A DNA stretch of 19,863 bases. It comes from an uncultured Clostridia bacterium. Its GTDB lineage: Bacteria > Bacillota > Clostridia > TANB77 > CAG-508. The notes below the pieces were generated by a model, which made no database searches, was not told where the DNA came from, and saw only the letters and a list, made by a program, of their open reading frames with translations. The position numbers were made by a program, and so were the translations under genes. The stretch lies in assembly GCA_934167365.1 (NCBI GenBank), contig CAKPKU010000021.1, positions 1 through 19,863 of the forward strand, written 5' to 3'. Below are positions 14,487 to 19,863 of the stretch, piece after piece; within the stretch, counting starts at the first letter, position 1; each line of letters starts with the position of its first letter.

Positions 14487-15362
14487 TTAATTTTTAAAAA
14501 GTATATGCTCTAATTTCTCCTTTTTACTACTATCCAATTCAGTTAAAGGTAATCTTGGAACACCATACTCATACCCTAACATATTTAAAGCTGCTTTAAC
14601 TGGTATTGGATTTACTTCACAAAATAAACTATCAATTAACTCAATAGACTCTAACTGTTTTTTTGTAGCTTCATGTATATTTCCATTTAGAAAATCATAT
14701 ACCATATCATGTGTAAATTTTGGTTTTACATTTGATAATACAGATATTACCCCTATACCACCTAATGATAACACTGGTATTATTTGATCATCATTACCAG
14801 AATAAATATTTAAATTATTTCCACATAAAGAAGCTATTTTAGCAACCTGTGATATATTTCCACTAGCCTCTTTAATAGCAACTATATTATCTATTTTAGA
14901 TAGCTCTAAACATGTTTCTGGTAATATATTAACACCTGTTCTACTAGGAACATTATACATTATTATAGGTAATTTTGTTTCATTAGCAATTTTTGTATAA
15001 TGTTCTATTAAACCCTTTTGAGTAGCTTTATTATAATATGGAGTTACAACTAATACTCCATCTACTCCAACAGATTCAGCATATTTTGTTAATTCAATAG
15101 CAGATTTAGTATTATTAGATCCTGTACCTGCTATAACAGGAATTCTTTTATTAACAGTGTCTACTACAAACTTAATTGTATCCTTTCTTTCCGCTTCTGA
15201 CATTGTAGCAGATTCACCAGTAGTACCACAAACAATAATACTATCTACTCCCTCTTTTATTTGATCTTCAATAATATCTTTGAATACCTCAAAATTAACT
15301 CCATCTTTACTAAATGGTGTTGCAATAGCTGTTCCACATCCTTTAAAAATAATTTTTTTCAT
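14487..15362 (-). CDS. dapA: 4-hydroxy-tetrahydrodipicolinate synthase DapA
   Basis: Condenses pyruvate with aspartate semialdehyde, the branch point for diaminopimelate/lysine and for dipicolinate. 291 residues, TIM-barrel aldolase. GTTGES with Thr47-Thr48, Tyr136 in MYNVPSRTG and the Schiff-base Lys164 in IVAIKEASG are present. SGNDDQIIPVLSLGGIGVISVLSN is also characteristic. AAAGGATGG lies before the ATG. It follows asd across a 156-bp A+T-rich gap without a recognisable riboswitch or terminator. Confidence 0.97.
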   Translation of the reverse strand: MKKIIFKGCGTAIATPFSKDGVNFEVFKDIIEDQIKEGVDSIIVCGTTGESATMSEAERKDTIKFVVDTVNKRIPVIAGTGSNNTKSAIELTKYAESVGVDGVLVVTPYYNKATQKGLIEHYTKIANETKLPIIMYNVPSRTGVNILPETCLELSKIDNIVAIKEASGNISQVAKIASLCGNNLNIYSGNDDQIIPVLSLGGIGVISVLSNVKPKFTHDMVYDFLNGNIHEATKKQLESIELIDSLFCEVNPIPVKAALNMLGYEYGVPRLPLTELDSSKKEKLEHILFKN

Positions 15363-15518
15363 ATAAAACCATCCTTTCCAAACAATATTGTATTAGTATC
15401 ATTTTTCAGAAATATAATCTATATAAGTTTATATAAGATGATATAAATATATATTAATCTTATTAATAATTCAATCTTATATAATAATTAATTTTACTTA
15501 TCGAATTTTTGTTTGCTT

Positions 15519-16550
15519 TTATATTTTACTATTATTAATTAAACCTTCTAATATCTGAACAGCATTGCTAGCTGCACCTTTTCGTGTATTATCTGCTACA
15601 ACCCATATATTAACACCTGATTTTACACTATAATCTCTTCTAATTCTACCTATATAAACTTCATCATGTTCATTAGTTATAATAGGCATAGGATAAATAT
15701 TATTAGCTACATCATCTTTAACTATAACACCTGGTGCTTCTTTTAAGGTATTTATTAAATCCTTTAATTCAAATTCTTTATCAAATTCAATATTTATAGA
15801 TTCACTATGTGAATTAAATACAGGAACTCTAACAGTAGTTGCTGTAATAGGTAATTGTGGTTTCTTTAATATTTTTCTCGTTTCATTAATCATTTTATGC
15901 TCTTCTTTTGTATATCCATCTGGTGTAAAATCATCTATATGAGGTATACAATTATTAAATATTTTATATGGAAACTTTTTAAGTTCATATTTAGAGCTAC
16001 ATACATAATTTTCTATACCTGATTCTAAATCTTGTATTCCTCCTAGACCTGCTCCAGATACAGCTTGATATGTTGAATATACTATACGTTTTATATTATA
16101 TTTTTTATCTAAAGGACTAAGTGCAACTACTGCTTGAATTGTAGAGCAATTTGGATTTGCTATAATTCCCTTATTAGGTATTGCATCTTCAAAATTCACC
16201 TCTGGAACAACCAATGGAACAGATGGATTCATTCTAAAAAAACTACTATTATCTATAACCGTACATTTGTTTTGCACTGCCAAAGGTGCGTATTTTTCTG
16301 AAACTTTTCCTCCTGCTGTAAAAATAGCATAATCAAATTCGCCATTATCGAAAGAGTGTTCGTTTAGCTCTTGAACTATATATTCTCTACCATCAAAAAT
16401 TATTTTAGATCCAGCGGACTTACTAGAAGAAAACAATTTGTATTCGCTTATAGGTAGCTCTTTTTCTTCTAAAACCTTCCTAGTTATTCTACCAACTACA
16501 CCAGTACTTCCTACTAAAGCAACTTTATATTTATTCATTATAAAAACCAT
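15519..16550 (-). CDS. asd: Aspartate-semialdehyde dehydrogenase Asd
   Basis: NADPH-dependent reduction of aspartyl phosphate to aspartate semialdehyde, the substrate of DapA. The Rossmann motif VALVGSTGVVGR is followed by the catalytic Cys135 in ANPNCSTIQAVVAL, the ISYQAVSGAGLGG-like segment (YSTYQAVSGAGLGG) and a C-terminal VRVPVFNSHSESINIEF. Start choice: AAAGGA lies 6 nt before the ATG at 16548-16550, giving 343 residues; an upstream in-frame TTG at 16556 touches the ribosome binding site, and a downstream ATG (opening MNKYKV) is 12 bases further on. It is followed by dapA and dapB, forming a compact lysine/dipicolinate precursor group. Confidence 0.96.
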   Translation of the reverse strand: MVFIMNKYKVALVGSTGVVGRITRKVLEEKELPISEYKLFSSSKSAGSKIIFDGREYIVQELNEHSFDNGEFDYAIFTAGGKVSEKYAPLAVQNKCTVIDNSSFFRMNPSVPLVVPEVNFEDAIPNKGIIANPNCSTIQAVVALSPLDKKYNIKRIVYSTYQAVSGAGLGGIQDLESGIENYVCSSKYELKKFPYKIFNNCIPHIDDFTPDGYTKEEHKMINETRKILKKPQLPITATTVRVPVFNSHSESINIEFDKEFELKDLINTLKEAPGVIVKDDVANNIYPMPIITNEHDEVYIGRIRRDYSVKSGVNIWVVADNTRKGAASNAVQILEGLINNSKI

Positions 16551-16631
16551 CACCAATCCTTTCTATATTTAATTCTATATAGTCCAATCAATAAATATTC
16601 TACTTAATTTTTGCTCTTGCACAAAAATTTT

Positions 16632-16717
16632 TATTGTTAGAACAATAGTGGATAAAGTCCGCGTTAAATTGTTCGTGCGCCAAAATTACGCAGTAATTTT
16701 GTGTGCAATGTTTGGCG
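16632..16717. repeat. Composite structured repeat element upstream of asd
   Basis: Several nested or overlapping inverted repeats lie in 86 bp. These are TATTGTT-AG-AACAATA (16632-16647); GAACAAT / ATTGTTC (16640-16646, 16668-16674) enclosing GTGGAT-AAA-GTCCGC (16648-16662); CAAAATTAC-GCA-GTAATTTTG (16681-16701); and CGCCAAA / TTTGGCG (16678-16684, 16711-16717), which competes with the previous stem. The GTCCGC hairpin resembles the one at 10358-10386. G+C content is higher than in the flanks. Together with the next entries it accounts for the 343-base gap 16551-16893. Confidence 0.55.
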
Positions 16718-16722
16718 AAGCC

Positions 16723-16825
16723 TTTTTATATAATAGGAAATCGCCTTCTTTAAAATATTAAACAAATTAAATTTACCGTTAATTTAATTTATACCCATAT
16801 GTAGAACTTTCCTATTATATAAAAA
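16723..16825. repeat. 103-bp segment bounded by 18-bp perfect inverted repeats
   Basis: TTTTTATATAATAGGAAA at 16723-16740 is the exact reverse complement of 16808-16825, with 67 bases of A+T-rich DNA between. Size and ends resemble a miniature inverted-repeat element, but no target-site duplication is obvious. A long-range RNA stem is the alternative. Confidence 0.5.
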
Positions 16826-16828
16826 AAA

Positions 16829-16860
16829 TCATTATTAAACTTATCTTTGTTTAATAATGA
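16829..16860 (-). terminator. Rho-independent terminator of dgt
   Basis: Perfect 12-bp stem (16829-16840 TCATTATTAAAC and 16849-16860) with an 8-nt loop. On the minus strand it is followed by eight T. It lies 34 bp past the dgt stop. Confidence 0.8.
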
Positions 16861-16893
16861 TGGGTTACTTTAATTATTATATCTTATATATTA

Positions 16894-18102
16894 TTAAAAA
16901 CTTACTATTTCATTATACATGTCTATTGCATAATTATCTGTCATTCCTGCTATGAAATCTATTATTGCTTTGTAGTAATCTTGTGGCTTTGCATAGTCAT
17001 ATATTATTTTGTTCTTTAAGTTAGTATTTGTTCTATCTGTTAAATTCCAATATTTGTGCAACCAATCTTTAAAGCGAATGATTGTTTGTGGATAGAATTT
17101 TTTAAGATTTTCTAAATTATTTAGTGTATTTTCTTTATCATATGCACTTTTTAAAGTGTTGTATATTCTATTTATTATTACTTTAAAATATTCATCTGAT
17201 GCTTCAAGTCTTGGATGTAAATATATGTTTTTATAATTGAATTCCTTTATTTTATTTATTAAGTTTAACTTTTCTGTTGAAAAACATATTCCTCGTTCTA
17301 TACTACTATTATCACATATATCTACTATAAGCTCGTTTACTATATTAGGATTATTTAAAGCTTCCTTATTTTGTATTCCTAATATATTTTTAAGCTCTTC
17401 TAATTTTTCATTATTTAATAAATTAAGATGAAATGCATCTTCTATGTCTCTACCTATGTACGATATTTTATCAGATATTTTTACAACACATGCTTCCCAA
17501 GTATATGGACTATATTCATTTGGTTTTGTATAATCTTTTAAATCTATTGCTTGTGTACGTGGCTTTAATGAATTTTCATCTATTTCACCACAATGTGATA
17601 TTATTCCATCTCTTACTGCATATGTTAGATTTAAGTTTTTTAAATCTCCATTTGCATCTTCTAGAAGCTCTATATTATCTACAAAATGAACTCCATTTTT
17701 TTCATGCCAAAAACTTTGGCCTATATCTCTTAATGATATTTCATTTAATACTTTTTCACCTTTATGACCAAATGGGCTATGTCCTATGTCATGAGAGCTT
17801 GCTATTGCTTTTGTTAGCTCTGTATTTAGTCCTAAATAATTTGCTATTGTATTACTTATAGAATCTACATAACATACATGTTCACTTCTTGTACATACAT
17901 GATCACTTGTAGGTGAGAAAAATACTTGTGTTTTATGTTTCAATCTTCTATATGCATTACAATGTAAAATTCTTGTATAATCTCTGGCAAATTCACTTCT
18001 AAGATCATTTTTTCTTGTATATAGCTCTGTTTCTCTTTTTATCATGTTATTCCAATTTTCATTTTTTTCAGTTGCTGCCACATTTATAAAACTATTTTTC
18101 AT
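16894..18102 (-). CDS. dgt: Deoxyguanosinetriphosphate triphosphohydrolase-like HD protein
   Basis: Predicted dNTP triphosphohydrolase (dNTP to deoxynucleoside plus triphosphate), a nucleotide-pool enzyme also implicated in phage defence in some bacteria. 402 residues. The N-terminal ARDYTRILHCNAYRRLKHKTQVF leads to the HD-domain metal ligands His75 (TRSEHVCYVDSIS), His104-Asp105 (ASSHDIGHSPFGHKGE) and the later VVKISDKISYIGRDIEDA. The C-terminal helical part ends IIDFIAGMTDNYAIDMYNEIVSF, the usual dGTPase closing motif. GGAGGG lies 5 nt before the ATG. It is monocistronic between a promoter at 18135-18163 and a strong terminator. The preferred nucleotide cannot be told from sequence. A 42-bp piece of this gene is duplicated at 18346-18387. 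Confidence 0.92.
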   Translation of the reverse strand: MKNSFINVAATEKNENWNNMIKRETELYTRKNDLRSEFARDYTRILHCNAYRRLKHKTQVFFSPTSDHVCTRSEHVCYVDSISNTIANYLGLNTELTKAIASSHDIGHSPFGHKGEKVLNEISLRDIGQSFWHEKNGVHFVDNIELLEDANGDLKNLNLTYAVRDGIISHCGEIDENSLKPRTQAIDLKDYTKPNEYSPYTWEACVVKISDKISYIGRDIEDAFHLNLLNNEKLEELKNILGIQNKEALNNPNIVNELIVDICDNSSIERGICFSTEKLNLINKIKEFNYKNIYLHPRLEASDEYFKVIINRIYNTLKSAYDKENTLNNLENLKKFYPQTIIRFKDWLHKYWNLTDRTNTNLKNKIIYDYAKPQDYYKAIIDFIAGMTDNYAIDMYNEIVSF

Positions 18103-18134
18103 ATTATCCCTCCAGCTCTAATTTATGTTTTTTT

Positions 18135-18163
18135 ACTATAACATATAACAAAATAAGAAACAA
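18135..18163 (-). promoter_or_regulatory. Sigma-A-like promoter of dgt
   Basis: TTGTTT (18158-18163) and TATAGT (18135-18140), 17 bp apart on the minus strand, with TG one base ahead of the -10. It lies about 33 bp upstream of the dgt start codon. Confidence 0.5.
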
Positions 18164-18190
18164 TAAGAAAATTTTAATTTTTTCTTTTCT

Positions 18191-18217
18191 AGAGTTACTA
18201 GCACAACTCTTTTTTTG
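18191..18217 (+). terminator. Short terminator-like hairpin on the plus strand
   Basis: AGAGTT (18191-18196) and AACTCT (18205-18210) form a 6-bp stem followed by seven T on the plus strand. No plus-strand gene precedes it, since the region upstream on that strand is antisense to dgt. It may be incidental, or it may end an antisense RNA. Confidence 0.25.
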
Positions 18218-18295
18218 TTTAACTTAATATTAGTGTTTTCAAGTCAAAAAAATGTATTTTTTTTAGTTACATAATTTTTACTAAACTTGTATTAC

Positions 18296-18387
18296 TTTTC
18301 TATTATAAAAAAAGACTCATTATTATTAAACATATTTTTGTTTAGTAGTCATATATTATTTTGTTCTTTAGGTTAGTATTTGTTCTA
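18296..18387 (-). pseudogene. Decayed duplicate of the dgt 3' end
   Basis: 18346-18387 matches dgt at 16994-17035 in 41 of 42 bases (one A/G difference), encoding the same TNTNLKNKIIYDY stretch in the same orientation. The adjoining 18296-18345 resembles the dgt terminator region (about 16808-16855: CTATTATA, A-run, TCATTATTA, TTAAAC, TTTGTTTA). Relative to dgt, 133 or so bases between terminator and fragment (16861-16993) are missing and nothing of the remaining gene is left. This is the main content of the 345-base gap 18103-18447, along with the dgt promoter and the terminator at 18404-18437. Confidence 0.7.
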
Positions 18388-18403
18388 AATGTAAATATGA
18401 ATA

Positions 18404-18437
18404 AAAAGGACAAGAGCAAATACTCTCCTGTCCTTTT
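18404..18437 (-). terminator. Rho-independent terminator of the 85-residue protein gene
   Basis: AAAAGGACA (18404-18412) pairs with TGTCCTTTT (18429-18437), with an inner AGAG/CTCT stem and a 6-nt loop. On the minus strand it ends CCTTTTTATTC. It begins 10 bp past the stop codon. Confidence 0.75.
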
Positions 18438-18447
18438 CACTGTACCT

Positions 18448-18705
18448 TTAATACTTATAAAGCTTAAAGCAATTGGTTTCACTGTCAACCTCAAATCTAA
18501 CCAAACCGCTTTTAAGATCTTTACAAAACTCTTTATAGAGTTCATTTGTCATGCATTTGTTATATACCTTACATATGGCTTTTGTCATATTATATGTGCG
18601 CCTAGTTCCTTGGCAAATCAAACCAACAAACACCTTTGGTGGTTGATTTGATGCCCACTCTCCCTCTTCATAACGGGAGAATTCAAAATCAGCTTTTTTT
18701 AACAT
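18448..18705 (-). CDS. Unrecognised 85-residue cysteine-containing protein
   Basis: Function not recognised. 85 residues with five cysteines (31, 45, 51, 61, 79), an acidic N-terminal part (KADFEFSRYEEGEWASNQPP), a basic and aromatic centre (CQGTRRTYNMTKAICKVYNKC) and a C-terminus FEVDSETNCFKLYKY. No signal peptide or membrane segment, so probably cytoplasmic. Good support for a real gene: AAAGGAGGAG about 6 nt before the ATG, a promoter at 18783-18811 and its own terminator. A near-palindrome lies at 18755-18773 in its leader. It has more G+C and more varied codons than its neighbours and directly adjoins the dgt relic, so it may have been acquired. Metal binding by the cysteines is possible but unsupported; they do not form CxxC pairs. 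Confidence 0.7.
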   Translation of the reverse strand: MLKKADFEFSRYEEGEWASNQPPKVFVGLICQGTRRTYNMTKAICKVYNKCMTNELYKEFCKDLKSGLVRFEVDSETNCFKLYKY

Positions 18706-18754
18706 AAAAACTCCTCCTTTTTGCTATTTAGCATGAAAAAAGATCTACCTGCAT

Positions 18755-18773
18755 ATTCGATAATTTACCGAAT
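18755..18773. promoter_or_regulatory. 19-bp near-perfect palindrome, possible operator
   Basis: ATTCGATAATTTACCGAAT on the plus strand; its arms pair throughout except at one wobble position on each side and the centre base. It starts about 10 bp downstream of the -10 box of the promoter at 18783-18811, a typical repressor position. The regulator is unknown. Confidence 0.5.
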
Positions 18774-18782
18774 TACTTTACC

Positions 18783-18811
18783 ATAATATCATAATTATTC
18801 CTTATTGTAAA
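18783..18811 (-). promoter_or_regulatory. Sigma-A-like promoter of the 85-residue protein gene
   Basis: TTTACA (18806-18811) and TATTAT (18783-18788), each one base from consensus, spaced 17 bp on the minus strand. The leader to the start codon would be about 70 nt. Confidence 0.6.
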
Positions 18812-18837
18812 CACTTTTTTTTACATTTATAATATTT

Positions 18838-19641
18838 TTATCCTAATGCCACATCTAATACCATCATTAATACAAACCCACATACCAAGCCAATTGTAGA
18901 TAAATTCTTATTATCTTTAACTGATTCTGGTAATAATTCTCTTGCTGCAACAACAATCATAGCTCCTGCTGCAAATGATAGTAAAAATGGTAGTAAACTT
19001 CGTATATATGTTATTAATACTGCTCCTATTACTGCTGAAATCGGTTCAACTAAACCTGATGCCTGACCTATCATAAAACTTTTGAGTCTTGAATATCCTT
19101 CTGTTCTAAGCGGTAGAGCTACTGCTGCTCCTTCTGGTAAATTTTGAATTCCAATACCTATTGCAAGCATAATTGCTCCAATTATTGTCATTCCTGGTAC
19201 TCCACTTGCAATTCCACCAAATGCAACACCTATTGCCATTCCTTCTGGTATGTTATGAATTGTAATTGCTGATACTAGTAATATACTTCTTTTTAAGGAC
19301 TCTGCATTTCTAAATTCTGCTTTCTTTTTTAATGCTTTATCTAAAAATTTGTCAGATAATAGTACGAATATTCCTCCAACAATAAATCCAATTGCTGGTA
19401 ATACCCATTCTATGTATCCAAGTTCATTTGATAAATCAATAGCAGGTAAAATTAAAGACCAAAATGAAGCTGCAATCATTACTCCTGCACTAAATCCTAA
19501 AATTGTATCTAATATTTTTTTATTCATTTCTTTAAAAAAGCATACAATTAGTGATCCTAGAGCTGTTATTCCCCATGTAAATGTTGTAGCTATTAATGCC
19601 TGAAATCCTGGATTTAAACTTTCAAACCACGCCAATTCCAT
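18838..19641 (-). CDS. ZIP family divalent metal transporter
   Basis: Inner-membrane importer of Zn2+ and possibly Fe2+/Mn2+, ZupT/GufA-like. 267 residues with about eight hydrophobic segments. The paired metal-binding signatures are H129-N-I-P-E133-G in the fourth segment and Q166-N-L-P-E170-G in the fifth, with a variable cytoplasmic stretch between segments three and four (KFLDKALKKKAEFRNAESLKR). Start choice: GGAGG is only 3 nt from the ATG at 19641 but 9 nt from an in-frame TTG two codons later (19633-19635), so the TTG may be the real start. An 8-bp inverted repeat (CATAATAC 19649-19656 / GTATTATG 19674-19681) lies just upstream and could be a metal-regulator site. Specificity cannot be read from the sequence. 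Confidence 0.9.
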   Translation of the reverse strand: MELAWFESLNPGFQALIATTFTWGITALGSLIVCFFKEMNKKILDTILGFSAGVMIAASFWSLILPAIDLSNELGYIEWVLPAIGFIVGGIFVLLSDKFLDKALKKKAEFRNAESLKRSILLVSAITIHNIPEGMAIGVAFGGIASGVPGMTIIGAIMLAIGIGIQNLPEGAAVALPLRTEGYSRLKSFMIGQASGLVEPISAVIGAVLITYIRSLLPFLLSFAAGAMIVVAARELLPESVKDNKNLSTIGLVCGFVLMMVLDVALG

Positions 19642-19709
19642 TCACCTCCATAATACATAATATGTTTGTTTTTGTATTATGTTGTAGATTTTTGTGATTT
19701 ATCTAAATA

Positions 19710-19760
19710 AAAAGTATACCGATATTTATTTAAAACTTAAATTAATACCGATATACTTTT
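19710..19760 (-). terminator. Rho-independent terminator of ppdK
   Basis: Two 17-base arms, 19710-19726 and 19744-19760 (AAAAGTATA-CCGATATT type), pair with two wobble positions; the loop is 17 nt or less. On the minus strand the stem ends in TTTTTATTT. It lies 28 bp past the ppdK stop. Confidence 0.8.
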
Positions 19761-19788
19761 ATAATATAATTTTAATAAAATACTATTT

Positions 19789-19863
19789 TTATTTTCTACG
19801 CTCTGCTTTTACTGCTGCTTGTGCTGCTGCAAGTCTTGCTATTGGCACACGGAATGGGGAACA
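19789..19863 (-). CDS. ppdK: Pyruvate phosphate dikinase, C-terminal end only
   Basis: Only the last 24 codons and the TAA stop are present; the rest lies beyond the right edge. The visible end is CSPFRVPIARLAAAQAAVKA followed by ERRK, which matches the very conserved C-terminus of pyruvate phosphate dikinase (SCSPFRVPIARLAAAQA). That part includes the catalytic cysteine of the PEP/pyruvate domain. The enzyme interconverts PEP and pyruvate using ATP/AMP and pyrophosphate/phosphate, and is common in anaerobic Clostridia with PPi-based glycolysis. It is transcribed toward the ZIP gene and closed by the terminator at 19710-19760. Confidence 0.88.
   Translation of the reverse strand, partial: CSPFRVPIARLAAAQAAVKAERRK

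Noticed and set aside
16551..16893. Lysine riboswitch upstream of asd
   Set aside because: The region is structured, but I could not lay out the five-helix lysine riboswitch around a conserved core, and the hairpins present are better described as repeats. A covariance-model search would settle it.
17433..17861. Plus-strand open frame of 142 codons, Leu/His-rich
   Set aside because: Antisense to the HD-domain part of dgt; the Leu/His-rich composition is the expected complement of A+T-rich coding DNA, and there is no ribosome binding site.
18241..18300. Possible small RNA gene in the A+T-rich stretch upstream of dgt
   Set aside because: No promoter and terminator pair in the same orientation; the T-rich and A-rich runs reflect base composition.
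18342..18545. Minus-strand open frame ending in the dgt-like RTNTNLKNKIIYDY
   Set aside because: It starts inside the 85-residue protein gene in another frame, reads through that gene's terminator and joins the dgt relic by chance. No start signal is present.

Overview
The window is A+T-rich bacterial DNA with strong GGAGG-type ribosome binding sites and sigma-A-like promoters. It carries rubrerythrin, the last codons of pyruvate phosphate dikinase, a dipicolinate synthase subunit (a spore gene) and a FabF/FabI type II fatty acid pathway. Together these suggest an anaerobic, spore-forming member of the Bacillota, most likely class Clostridia. Nearly every gene lies on the minus strand; the one convincing exception is a 70-codon ORF at 2569-2781.

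Region 1 (1-10164, read right to left) is a fatty-acid initiation and elongation cluster: birA - pta - fabD - fabG - fabF - accB - fabZ - accC - [plus-strand ORF] - accD - accA - fabI (cut by the left edge). BirA biotinylates AccB. AccB/C/D/A make malonyl-CoA and FabD loads it onto ACP. FabF, FabG, FabZ and FabI run the elongation cycle. fabH and acpP are not in the window. A small plus-strand gene with its own promoter and terminator splits accC from accD.

Region 2 (10165-12832) holds dpaB without dpaA, flanked by an imperfect direct repeat of about 41 bp, then an AbiE-type type IV toxin-antitoxin pair. The pair's consensus promoter carries two copies of one inverted repeat.

Region 3 (12832-16550) has rubrerythrin and the diaminopimelate branch dapB, dapA and asd. 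Asd, DapA and DapB supply lysine, and DapA makes the substrate that DpaA/DpaB turn into dipicolinate.

Region 4 (16551-19863) begins with a long intergenic block rich in inverted repeats. It continues with dgt, a decayed duplicate fragment of dgt, an unrecognised 85-residue Cys-containing protein behind a promoter and palindrome, a ZIP metal transporter, and the last 24 codons of ppdK.

No CRISPR array, tRNA, rRNA, transposase or recognisable riboswitch was seen. The least ordinary material is the antisense gene inside the acc operon, the twin abiE operators, the repeats flanking dpaB, the dgt relic, the structured block upstream of asd, and seven copies of the heptamer GAAGCGG, which is the reported Staphylococcus aureus Chi sequence.
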